NCBI GenBank assembly: GCA_020073105.1
Contig: JAIQFW010000021.1
Location: 1 to 32,456, forward strand
Direction of reading: 5' to 3'
Source: Terriglobia bacterium
GTDB lineage: Bacteria > Acidobacteriota > Terriglobia > Terriglobales > Acidobacteriaceae
DNA: 32,456 bases
This document shows positions 23,238 to 31,077 of this stretch, one piece after another. The translations under genes and the position numbers were made by a program. The stretch's first letter is position 1. Each line of letters begins with the position of its first letter. Under the pieces are notes generated by a model that was not told where the DNA came from, did no database searches, and worked only from the letters and a program-made list of their open reading frames with translations.

Positions 23238-24671
23238 TCACGCTTCTTCGATCGCCGAATGACCGGATGCCCTCATCTTCATCAACGCGTAGTAAGTACC
23301 AAACGCCACCGCAAACCCCACAAACCACGAGTAGTCATACAGCGTCCGCAGTGACGGAGCCACCAATCCCACCAGGGCCGTCCCCGCTCCAGCACCTAGC
23401 GCCACCAATGCCGCCCCGTTGAAGCCGTGCGAATACTCATAAGCACTGTCGCGGAGGTACAGGTCGTCCACCAGCAGCACACGTCTCCGCACCACGAAAT
23501 AATCGCAGATCATGATGCCCGCCACCGGACCCAGAAACGCCGCGTATCCACCCAGCCATCCGAAGATAAATGTCTTGTAGCTGCCCAGCAGCTTCCACGG
23601 CATCAGCACGATTCCCATGAAGCAGGTGATCACGCCGCCGGTCCGGAAACTGATCTTCTTCGGCCAAAGGTTGGAGAAGTCATTCGCCGGTGAGACCACA
23701 TTCGCGCCGATATTGACGTTCAGGGTTGCGAGCAAAATCGCCACCAACGAAATCACCACGGCCACAGGAGAATGAAACCGGCTGAGCAGTTGCACCGGGT
23801 CCCAGATCGCGGTCCCGTAGATGACCACGGTTGCCGAGGTCACCAGAATTCCGATCAAAGAATACAGCGTCATGGTAGTGGGCAGAGCGAGGGCTTGGCC
23901 AATCACCTGTTGCCGCTGGCTCCGCGCAAACCGGGTAAAGTCAGGAATATTCAGCGAGACCGTCGCCCAGAAGCCAACGGTGGCGTTCAGAGCCGGGACC
24001 AGGAATTTCAAGAAGTCCGCAAAGTTGGCGAACCGAGACGGAGCCGAAAGCATCGGCCCGAAGCCGCCTGCCGCATGATAAGCCCACCCCAGCAAGACAA
24101 GCCCCGCCGCCAGTAGTATCGGGGCGCTGATCCCTTCCAGAAATCGGATGTATTCAATGCCCTTGAGAATGACCGCCAGATTAATGAACCAAAACGCCAG
24201 GAAGCAGATTGAAGTGCTGTAAGGAAAGTTCGCCCAACTGGGAGCCAGAACCGCAATCAGGGTGCTGATGGCTTCGCCGCCGATCCAGGTCTGGATCCCG
24301 AACCACCCACAAGCCACCAACGCACGTAGCACCGCCGCCACGTTCGCGCCCAGAACTCCAAACGACGCGCGAGCCAGCACCGGAAAAGGTATTCCGTAAC
24401 GCGCCCCGGGATGCGAATTCAGCAGCATGGGAACCAGCATGATGGTGTTGCCCAGGAACACGGTGGCTACGGCCTGCTTCCAGTTCATTCCGCCCTGGAT
24501 CAGGCTCGCCGCGAGCATGTAGGTCAAGATATTGACCGACATCGAGACCCACAGCGCGGCGTAGTTGTAGGTTCCCCAATGACGGCGCTCGGCGCTGGCA
24601 GGCGCGAGATCAGGGTTGTACAGCGGGCTGGATTCGATGCGAGACCGCACAGGCTCTTGGACTGTTGTCAT
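23238..24671 (-). CDS. NCS1-family nucleobase/hydantoin permease
   Basis: 477-aa integral membrane symporter with about twelve hydrophobic helices. Key Mhp1/NCS1 features are visible: GWFGIQTWIGGEA (about 122-134, with the Trp and Gln that stack on and bind substrate in Mhp1), GFWATVSLNIPDFTRFAR (233-250, second substrate-binding Trp), and NIGANVVSPANDFSN (about 320-334). The N-terminal SAERRHWGTYNYAALWVSMSV is typical. Substrates of the family are hydantoins, allantoin, uracil, thiamine or purines, driven by sodium or protons. It begins 19 bp after the stop of the amidase gene and has a weak ribosome-binding site, so it is probably translated from the same message. This supports uptake of a cyclic ureide. 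Confidence 0.93.
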   Translation of the reverse strand: MTTVQEPVRSRIESSPLYNPDLAPASAERRHWGTYNYAALWVSMSVNILTYMLAASLIQGGMNWKQAVATVFLGNTIMLVPMLLNSHPGARYGIPFPVLARASFGVLGANVAAVLRALVACGWFGIQTWIGGEAISTLIAVLAPSWANFPYSTSICFLAFWFINLAVILKGIEYIRFLEGISAPILLAAGLVLLGWAYHAAGGFGPMLSAPSRFANFADFLKFLVPALNATVGFWATVSLNIPDFTRFARSQRQQVIGQALALPTTMTLYSLIGILVTSATVVIYGTAIWDPVQLLSRFHSPVAVVISLVAILLATLNVNIGANVVSPANDFSNLWPKKISFRTGGVITCFMGIVLMPWKLLGSYKTFIFGWLGGYAAFLGPVAGIMICDYFVVRRRVLLVDDLYLRDSAYEYSHGFNGAALVALGAGAGTALVGLVAPSLRTLYDYSWFVGFAVAFGTYYALMKMRASGHSAIEEA

Positions 24672-24690
24672 GGTCGTGGCGGGTACGATC

Positions 24691-25584
24691 TCAGTCCGCG
24701 GCCGCGGTTCGTCCGGTCTGCGTGGTCAGCGCACCGTAGGTTTCGGGCCGGCGGTCCCGGAAGAACTGCCAGACCTTCCTCACTTCTTCAATTATGTCGA
24801 GATCGAGGTCCGCGACCACGATCTCGTCTTTGTTGCGGCTGGCTTGGGCGATGATCTTCCCGCGCGGATTGCAGAAGTAGCTTTTGCCGTAGAACTCGCC
24901 GATGTTCCAGGGCTTCTCCCTGCCCACGCGGTTGATTGCGCCCACGAAATAGCCATTGGCTACGGCATGCGCGGGTTGTTCCAGTTCCCACAGATACTCT
25001 GAGAGTCCTGCGACCGTGGCTGAGGGATTGAACACGACTTCCGCGCCGTTCAACCCCAGGACCCGGGCGCCTTCCGGAAAGTGCCGGTCGTAGCAGATGT
25101 AAACTCCCACGTTCGCATACTTGGTCTGGAACACGGGATACCCCAAGTCGCCTGGCGTGAAGTAGAACTTCTCCCAGAATCCGGGATGCACGTGCGGGAT
25201 ATGGTGCTTGCGGTACTTGCCCAGATAGCGGCCGTCGGCGTCAATGACCGCGGCCGTATTGAAATACAGCCCGGCCATTTCTTCTTCGTACACCGGCACA
25301 ACAATCACCATGCGATGCTTGGCGGCGATCTTCTGCATGAGCTTGGTGGTCGGCCCGTCGGGCACTCGCTCGGTAAGTTCGTACCAGCGAATGTCTTGCT
25401 CTGCGCAGAAGTATGGGCCGTAAAACAGCTCTTGCAGGCAAAGGACCTGGACTTTCTTGCGCGCCGCCTGCTCGATCAGCTTGAGGTGCTTGTCGATCAT
25501 GGCCTGCTTGATTTTCGGTAATGGATGATTGCTGCCGAGGGCATTGCTCGCCTGGATGAGACCACAGCGCACGATCCGGGACAT
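24691..25584 (-). CDS. Carbon-nitrogen hydrolase, beta-ureidopropionase type
   Basis: 297-aa nitrilase-superfamily amidase. The Glu-Lys-Cys triad is present: E52 in CLQELFYGPYFC, K126 in GKYRKHHIPHV, and C164 in YICYDRHFPEGAR. Those three blocks match N-carbamoyl-beta-alanine amidohydrolase and N-carbamoylputrescine amidase. With a hydantoinase and NCS1 permease close by, cleavage of N-carbamoyl-beta-amino acids to the amino acid, CO2 and ammonia is the favoured role; N-carbamoyl-D-amino acids are possible. A GGAGG lies upstream of the ATG within the near-palindrome GGAGGTGCCTCC. The gene is 59 bp downstream of the queuosine-salvage-like gene and 19 bp before the permease gene. Confidence 0.9.
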   Translation of the reverse strand: MSRIVRCGLIQASNALGSNHPLPKIKQAMIDKHLKLIEQAARKKVQVLCLQELFYGPYFCAEQDIRWYELTERVPDGPTTKLMQKIAAKHRMVIVVPVYEEEMAGLYFNTAAVIDADGRYLGKYRKHHIPHVHPGFWEKFYFTPGDLGYPVFQTKYANVGVYICYDRHFPEGARVLGLNGAEVVFNPSATVAGLSEYLWELEQPAHAVANGYFVGAINRVGREKPWNIGEFYGKSYFCNPRGKIIAQASRNKDEIVVADLDLDIIEEVRKVWQFFRDRRPETYGALTTQTGRTAAAD

Positions 25585-25643
25585 GGAGGCACCTCCAAGA
25601 CAGGCAATATATCAGAAGAGGCAGACGTAGCCGGGCCGGCAAG

Positions 25644-26672
25644 CTAGTACATGATCGTCATGGTCAGGTGATGCGGCCACCAGGTGGTGTGATAGTGGGT
25701 CCAGAGGCGTGCGTCGACTTGGGGGATGATGATCTGCTGATCGGGCGGCCGGAGCTTGTTGATCTCCTCGGTGAGCAACGCCGTGGCATAGATGCAGTGG
25801 GCGCGGATCTCGATCTCCCACCAGCTGTCACGCGGAATCATCTGGTAGGAACTGATCGCGCGTTCCAACTCTTCCGAATAGCTCGTGATGCCCAGCAGGC
25901 GCAGCGGTACGGGCACAATGTAGTCGGCAAAAGCCGTCATCTTCTCCAGGTCATCCACGCGGAACTGGCCCTTCTCCCGCAAGGCCGAATACAGGAACCA
26001 GACGCCCAACTGCGCCAGCTTGTAGAACCTGACAGTGTGGCCATCGTATTCACTGACATCCTGGAAGCGCGGAAACTCTCTGACCAACCGCTCCACTAGA
26101 CCATTGCCATTGTCGTACAGCTTTGGCGAACACGATTTGACGAAGTTGCGAAAGCGTCCTTCGTAGCTTTTTGCCAGCACTGCTCCAACTTGGTGCAAGA
26201 TCTGCATCTTTTCGTCGAGCATGGGAAGCTCGATGTTGCCCGCGAAAATCTTCTCCAACTCCGGCCGGGTCACCCTGGCGAGGTAGGCGCCGTCCAGTAT
26301 GGGACTGCCGCCGTCCATGGCGCATCTCATGCACGCGAACAACGCATCGGAGTCCGACCAGTGCCGTCCGGCATAGTCCACCTGAAACTTGAGGTGACGG
26401 GAGAAGTCGGTGAAAGCCGTGTCTATACAATTCGTCGTCAGAATGAAGTCGATAACTTCGTCCGGATCGCCCTCACCCATGCCCATGGGCAAGGCGTAGT
26501 CCGGCACGGGCAACTCCTCGTAGGCCATCCAGGCAGCGACTTCGACGATGCGATTCAGGTGAATTCGCACATCGCGCGAGTGCTCGATGACCGGCACCAG
26601 ACTGTCCAGGACCGGGCTGCCGGTGAGCATGGGCCAGCGCGTCACCGGCTGAGCATGGGATGGTTCAGTCAT
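25644..26672 (-). CDS. Queuosine salvage-type N-glycosidase (PF10343, formerly DUF2419)
   Basis: 342-aa protein of the queuosine-salvage family, whose members hydrolyse queuosine 5'-monophosphate to queuine and ribose 5-phosphate. Matching blocks in order are PLLDE-like LPMLDEKMQILHQVGAVL (149-166), FPRFQDVSEYDG (200-211), TAFADYIVPVPLRLLGITSY (246-265) and EIEIRAHCIYA (286-296). The conserved Asp of the FADY block and Glu of the EIEIRA block remain. The N-terminal 90 residues are more divergent. The start at 26672 gives a sensible N-terminus and overlaps the TPR gene stop by 8 bp; an upstream extension in this frame reads antisense-like sequence. Neighbouring PfkB kinase and DeoC-like genes could use the released sugar phosphate. 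A different nucleotide substrate is possible. Confidence 0.8.
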   Translation of the reverse strand: MTEPSHAQPVTRWPMLTGSPVLDSLVPVIEHSRDVRIHLNRIVEVAAWMAYEELPVPDYALPMGMGEGDPDEVIDFILTTNCIDTAFTDFSRHLKFQVDYAGRHWSDSDALFACMRCAMDGGSPILDGAYLARVTRPELEKIFAGNIELPMLDEKMQILHQVGAVLAKSYEGRFRNFVKSCSPKLYDNGNGLVERLVREFPRFQDVSEYDGHTVRFYKLAQLGVWFLYSALREKGQFRVDDLEKMTAFADYIVPVPLRLLGITSYSEELERAISSYQMIPRDSWWEIEIRAHCIYATALLTEEINKLRPPDQQIIIPQVDARLWTHYHTTWWPHHLTMTIMY

Positions 26673-27972
26673 GTTTCTCGAGGTTTTTCGCCAGGCGGTC
26701 AGCTTCCTGCTGTTCGGCTGTTGCTTGTGACTCGCGGGCGGTAAGGGCGTAGATATCGGCCATGCGCTGGTGAGGAGTTGGCTCCACGGGCCGCAGTTTT
26801 GCGGCCTCCTCCAGGTGGTGCAGAGCGTCGGAATACTGGGCGGCATCTTTGCTTTTCTGCGCCAACCCGAGATTGGAAAAATAGAGCAAGTCCACAACCC
26901 CGGAGTCCTGTGGGTTGAGATCGTGGGCGTGACGGAGGGCTTGATAGGCGGCAGCGTCTTCACCCAGCTTCAACAGAACAGCACCATAGAGGGCGTTCAG
27001 CTGAAACAGGTCCGGCCAGCGTTTGAGGGCGGTTTCCAGGGGCGGGCGAGCGTCCGTAAACTGATTCAGCTGGAAATAGGCCAGCGCGAGGTTGTACTGC
27101 ATCTGGGGCGATTTCGGAGCCAACTCCGCGGCGCGGCGCAAGGGCTTCAATGCAGCTTCCAGGTTTCCGTGCTGGGCATAAATCGTACCCAACTCCGTCA
27201 GTCTCTCCGCATCGTCCGGATCGTATAGCTGGTCGCAGACGGCCCGAGCTTCCGCCGTTAGGCCCTGGTCGAGTTTCTGCCGGCAATCCAATCTCAGCTG
27301 GCTCGCGTGGGCGTCGCCCTGGCGAAGCTGCTCTGACAGCGCCAAGGCTTTCTTCGCCTCGGCTGCGCGCCCCTGCCTGCGATACACCAGCCCCAGTTGA
27401 TACTGCGCCCGCGAGTCTTTCGGATCAACCCGCACGGCTTCTTTCAACCACCTCTCGGCGTAGACCAAGCGGCCCTGTTTGAAGTACGCAAAGCCCAGAT
27501 AGTACGCCGTGTCAGGAAAGGGCGGCTTGATGACCGCTTGCTTCAGATCCTGGATTGCGGCGTCGAACTTGTGGTCGTCGAGGTCCAACCTGCCCAGATA
27601 GTACAAAACGTTCGGGTGACCCCCTACTTCCTGCCGCACGGTTTCAAATTCCTTACGGGCTTCGTCGGACTTGTGAGATTCGAACAGCGCCACCGCTAAG
27701 GGAAAACGCGCTCTCTCGATCAGCGAGGAATCAAGCGCCAGAGCAGCTCGAAACTCGCTCGCGGCCTCGTCGTACCGGTCTTGTTTCAGAGCGTCGTAGC
27801 CTCTGCCGACGTGGGTTTCTGCGCTGTCGGTCACGGATGAGGAGACGGCTGGCTCCTGCGCATTGGCCCAGCCAAGGCTGGCCGCCAGCAAAAAAGCAAC
27901 GGCCACCAACATCCCGTGCACCCGCTTGGCCGAGACGCTCGAGCCAACATCGATCTTTCTGGGTGCTCTCAC
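26665..27972 (-). CDS. Exported TPR-repeat protein
   Basis: 435-aa protein made largely of tetratricopeptide repeats after an N-terminal export signal (charged start, then MLVAVAFLLAASLGWANA, about residues 21-38). Repeats are seen in HVGRGYDALKQDRYDEAASEF, YYLGRLDLDDHKFDAAIQDL, YYLGFAYFKQGRLVYAERWL, YQLGLVYRRQGRAAEAKKAL, TELGTIYAQHGNLEAALKPL and YNLALAYFQLNQFTDARPPL, ending near residue 400. No catalytic domain is visible. It probably acts as a periplasmic scaffold. The GTG start overlaps the stop of the upstream ferritin-like gene as GTGA, and its own end overlaps the next start. This places a secreted scaffold inside an otherwise metabolic run, which is unexplained. Confidence 0.88.
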   Translation of the reverse strand: MRAPRKIDVGSSVSAKRVHGMLVAVAFLLAASLGWANAQEPAVSSSVTDSAETHVGRGYDALKQDRYDEAASEFRAALALDSSLIERARFPLAVALFESHKSDEARKEFETVRQEVGGHPNVLYYLGRLDLDDHKFDAAIQDLKQAVIKPPFPDTAYYLGFAYFKQGRLVYAERWLKEAVRVDPKDSRAQYQLGLVYRRQGRAAEAKKALALSEQLRQGDAHASQLRLDCRQKLDQGLTAEARAVCDQLYDPDDAERLTELGTIYAQHGNLEAALKPLRRAAELAPKSPQMQYNLALAYFQLNQFTDARPPLETALKRWPDLFQLNALYGAVLLKLGEDAAAYQALRHAHDLNPQDSGVVDLLYFSNLGLAQKSKDAAQYSDALHHLEEAAKLRPVEPTPHQRMADIYALTARESQATAEQQEADRLAKNLEKHD

Positions 27973-29279
27973 GCCCTTCGCGCCGCCTTCTCGATCAACG
28001 CACCGGCAACTCTTTTGATGTCCGCAACTTCGTCGGCTGTGGCCGTGCCCACGTAATCGCTCACCAGTTTTCCGCAGCGTTCCCGGACCTGCTCGTAAGC
28101 CGAGGGATCCTCACCTCGAACGGCGAGCAACTCCTTGAGCCAATGTTTGCCATAGCCCGCATGGATGGTTTCGTCCGCCCAATCAAAGTCCATATCGTGC
28201 TCGCTCAGGCCATCTCCGTAGGCGTGGAAGAGTTGTGCGCGGGTAAGCTTGTACCGGATATTCTTGGTTTCGAAAAAATAGAGCATTCCCAAACGATAGA
28301 TCGGGTCCTCACCTGAGGCGCTGTCGTAGATGTAGGTTCCCAGCGGGATCTCCGCCGGATCCAGGCCCCACGCCAAAAAGCGCTCGTAGCCCATCCGGCA
28401 ATGGCGTGACTCATCGTAGGTCCAGCGGGCAGCGTTGTGAATCCACTCCCATGGCAGCATGTCGGCAAAAGCGCTCAACATCACCCCGCCGGCCTCGATC
28501 GCCCAGACTTCGTTCAGGTGGCTGATGGCGGAGCGCAGTTGCAGGAGCATCCCTTCTCCGTAGGGATAGTTGGGGTCGACCACATCCGGCCAGTAAAACC
28601 GGCACGGCCAAAAACGTGGATCCCGCGCAGGCCGGTCTGGAATGGAATAGGCCTTCGAACCCACTAAAGCTCCAACCACAGGAACCGAGGGTGACGGCCC
28701 AACCCCCACGCCGCCGACTTCGGCGAGCCGGTGAGCAACAGTTTGTGTCCAGGCGAGAGCGGCCTCACGCAACTCCGGATTTCGGGAAAGCTCGGCATCC
28801 GCCCATCGCTCGAACCCGCGAATCTGTTCCTCCTTCTCGGAAAGTGCCAGAGAAAGAAAACGATGGGTGGGGCCATCCGCGATGGAATCCGACGCGGTCA
28901 GATAATCCCGGTAGGAATCGCGCAGTGCCGGCAGGAGTACCTTTCCGACGCTCAGGAGGAAAGCGGGGGCCGAAGGGGAATCCTTGACGGCGCCGAAGAA
29001 CTCGATCAGCGCCTGATCCGCGCCCTCTTCCTCCAACAGGCGGCTAGGGAAACGAAGCTCGAACACTCTCTCCCGCAGGGCATGAGCGGTTTCGGCACTT
29101 TGCCAGATGAAACGGGCGAGGCCGGCCTTAGCTTCGAGAGGCGCGATTGCGGGAATCCAGGCGGCTTGGCTCAGCAGCAGCGAGCGTTCACAAAAGAAAA
29201 AGCGCTTCAAAAGCTGCGCAGTGTCGAGACGCATCCAGCGCGCCCGAGACTGCGAGCCCTGCAGAAACGCCTGTGACAT
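27969..29279 (-). CDS. Ferritin-like di-iron protein with two halves, function unknown
   Basis: 436-aa helical protein whose C-terminal half has the full ligand order of a di-iron four-helix bundle. Glu257 or Glu262 lies in LNEVWAIEAGG, E290-x-x-H293 in TYDESRHCRMGYERF, E337 in YFFETKN, and E370-x-x-H373 in WADETIHAGYGKHW. The N-terminal half seems to be a weaker copy, with E31, E63-x-x-H66 in SAETAHALRERV, and E149 to E151. No specific family name is recognised; oxygenases, rubrerythrin-like proteins and MiaE-type hydroxylases share this fold. AAGGGGGGACG precedes the ATG. It is 10 bp from the transporter gene and overlaps the TPR gene as GTGA. Its place just ahead of a queuosine-salvage homologue makes an oxidative step on a modified base or sugar conceivable, as inference only. 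Confidence 0.65.
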   Translation of the reverse strand: MSQAFLQGSQSRARWMRLDTAQLLKRFFFCERSLLLSQAAWIPAIAPLEAKAGLARFIWQSAETAHALRERVFELRFPSRLLEEEGADQALIEFFGAVKDSPSAPAFLLSVGKVLLPALRDSYRDYLTASDSIADGPTHRFLSLALSEKEEQIRGFERWADAELSRNPELREAALAWTQTVAHRLAEVGGVGVGPSPSVPVVGALVGSKAYSIPDRPARDPRFWPCRFYWPDVVDPNYPYGEGMLLQLRSAISHLNEVWAIEAGGVMLSAFADMLPWEWIHNAARWTYDESRHCRMGYERFLAWGLDPAEIPLGTYIYDSASGEDPIYRLGMLYFFETKNIRYKLTRAQLFHAYGDGLSEHDMDFDWADETIHAGYGKHWLKELLAVRGEDPSAYEQVRERCGKLVSDYVGTATADEVADIKRVAGALIEKAARRA

Positions 29280-29289
29280 CGTCCCCCCT

Positions 29290-30303
29290 TCAGAGGCGGT
29301 TGCTCAACGCGACGGTGATCACCGCCGCAATCAGCACCAGCATACCCTGATTCAGCAAGCGTCGAGCCGCAGCGGGTGCGCCTTGCCATTCCCCTCTCCA
29401 CAAACCCCAAACGTTGCCCATGACGATCGAGAGCGAAATGAACAATGGCCAGCCAACCACAACGCCCCAATGCCCAAGCCTCGCCGCGCCTGCCCCGTAG
29501 AGATAGAAGCTTCCAATCCACATCAAGGCCATCAGTGCGCTCAAGCCGAGGTTGCGGGCGGTCTCGGGCCCCCAATACTGGCTCAGAGTATTCTTGCTCA
29601 CCATAAGGAACAAGCAATAGGCGAAATTCACCGCGAATCCCAGGGTGAACAGCAGCGCCCACACGGTGTTGCCGGACGATGCCTGCGACACGCCCAGGGT
29701 CTCCGCGACATGGGTTACGTTTCCCCCAAAAGCGACGCCCACATTGGGGAGGCAGGAAAGAATTCCTGCCAGAATCGCGATCACCAGTCCGGATCTGAAG
29801 AGGCTGACAGGCGTGGCCGCTGATTTGGTTCCACCCGGCGTGCGGCGCGACCCGCCTATCGAGCACAACACAATCCCCAGAATCACTAACGCGGTGCCCG
29901 CGAGCAGAACCAGCCCCTTAGTCGTCAGCAGGGTCTGCGGAAAGAAAATCAGCAGCGGGATCAGCGCACCCAGGCTGGCAATCAATCCCATAATGATCGG
30001 ATATCCCAGCGCCATCCCAAGCCGGTCCATGCCCAAGCCGAACAAAACGGCACCGACGCCCCAACCCGCCCCGAAAATCGCCAGGATTGTGAGGTCTCGC
30101 GAGGGAGATGCGCTGTACACAGAGAAGATGTTAGGTACGAGCAGGAGCGTGATCATCCAGTTGAAGACCAACATGCCCAGCAGCGAGAAGGTCGCCCAGG
30201 TGTGTTCCCACGACCATCGCCGCACCAGGGTCATGGGAAGAATGAAGGTCCCCTGCAGTAGACCAGCCAGCAGCACCAGGAGAAAGCCTGTGAATAGGGG
30301 CAT
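29290..30303 (-). CDS. RhaT-like sugar transporter (DMT superfamily)
   Basis: 337-aa membrane protein with about ten hydrophobic helices, resembling the L-rhamnose-proton symporter family. Typical pieces are GLLQGTFILPMTLVRRWSWE near the N-terminus, FGAGWGVGAVLFGLGMDRLGMALGYPIIMGL in the middle, and ARNLGLSALMALMWIGSFYLYGAGAARLG near residue 260. No rhamnose catabolic genes are seen. Beside a PfkB kinase and a DeoC-like aldolase it more likely carries a pentose, deoxy-sugar or nucleoside-derived sugar (inference). No clear ribosome-binding site precedes the ATG; it follows the aldolase gene by 42 bp. Confidence 0.82.
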   Translation of the reverse strand: MPLFTGFLLVLLAGLLQGTFILPMTLVRRWSWEHTWATFSLLGMLVFNWMITLLLVPNIFSVYSASPSRDLTILAIFGAGWGVGAVLFGLGMDRLGMALGYPIIMGLIASLGALIPLLIFFPQTLLTTKGLVLLAGTALVILGIVLCSIGGSRRTPGGTKSAATPVSLFRSGLVIAILAGILSCLPNVGVAFGGNVTHVAETLGVSQASSGNTVWALLFTLGFAVNFAYCLFLMVSKNTLSQYWGPETARNLGLSALMALMWIGSFYLYGAGAARLGHWGVVVGWPLFISLSIVMGNVWGLWRGEWQGAPAAARRLLNQGMLVLIAAVITVALSNRL

Positions 30304-30345
30304 AGGCGTCAGCCGAGAATTCTACCCGGTCGATGGCAACAAGGT

Positions 30346-31077
30346 TCAGTACACTGTCCGACTTCGGTTCCCGATCAGTTTTTTGCCAAGCAACTCTTTC
30401 ATGATCTGCGCCCCAGCACTGCTGCCGACCAGGTCCGCCCCGGCCGCCAGGAGTTCTTGTACCTGTTGAGCAGTCTTTATCCCGCCGGAGGCTTTGATCC
30501 GGATGTTGGCCGGAGCCAATCTTCGTAGAAAGCGGATGTCTTCAGCGGTGGCCACGCCGACCGCTCCACTGCTGGCGTTCTTAAGGTAGGCCGCGCCCGC
30601 CTCGATGCTGAGCGCGGCGGCACGCTCCTTTTGCCGGGCATCTAGCAACGGAAGCTCCAGCATGACCTTGATCGGAACGCCCTGTCCCGCCTCGACCACC
30701 CCTCGGATATCCGCGGCATATTCTGCCTCCATGCCCGAAAGCAGAAACCCGACGTTTGGCATGAGGTCGATCTCTTCTACGCCGTCCTGGACAAGCCTTC
30801 CTGCTTCGTACGCTTTCCCGGCACTCGTCATCGTCCCGTAGGGCAGGTCGATAAACGAAGCAGTACGTATCTCAGTGCCTCGCAGCGCTTGGGCAGTCTT
30901 CTTGACCCACGCCGCGGGAACCATGGCGGCATGAAAGCGGTATTTCATGCACTCGGCAATGTGCTCTTCCAATCGCGCATGGGTCAGGACATTCGAGATG
31001 ATCGTGGACTGAATGCGGCCAGCAACGCGGGATGCATCCGAGGACTCAGAATCGGATTGTGACCGATTAAAGCTCAC
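30346..31077 (-). CDS. deoC: Deoxyribose-phosphate aldolase family protein (DeoC)
   Basis: 243-aa TIM-barrel aldolase. The Schiff-base lysine is in AAYLKNASSG (usually VKTSTG), the second catalytic lysine in IKASGGIKTAQQ, and the conserved Asp in EEIDLMPNVG. These would cleave 2-deoxyribose 5-phosphate to glyceraldehyde 3-phosphate and acetaldehyde. The altered NASSG after the Schiff-base lysine and a long N-terminal tail allow a different aldehyde product. The start is placed at GTG 31077, which shares GTGA with the kinase stop and has TTGGAG at good spacing; a TTG at 31092 would add five residues without such a site. With the coupled kinase it suggests use of sugars freed from nucleosides. 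Confidence 0.87.
   Translation of the reverse strand: MSFNRSQSDSESSDASRVAGRIQSTIISNVLTHARLEEHIAECMKYRFHAAMVPAAWVKKTAQALRGTEIRTASFIDLPYGTMTSAGKAYEAGRLVQDGVEEIDLMPNVGFLLSGMEAEYAADIRGVVEAGQGVPIKVMLELPLLDARQKERAAALSIEAGAAYLKNASSGAVGVATAEDIRFLRRLAPANIRIKASGGIKTAQQVQELLAAGADLVGSSAGAQIMKELLGKKLIGNRSRTVY

Noticed and set aside
25585-25596. Near-palindrome GGAGGTGCCTCC at the amidase start as a regulatory hairpin
   Set aside because: A two-base loop cannot form a stable hairpin; a similar word at 32164 simply reflects strong ribosome-binding sites.
26673-26963. Upstream extension of the queuosine-salvage-like gene
   Set aside because: These codons overlap the TPR gene and translate to Pro/Thr/Trp-rich sequence unlike the family; the ATG at 26672 fits better.
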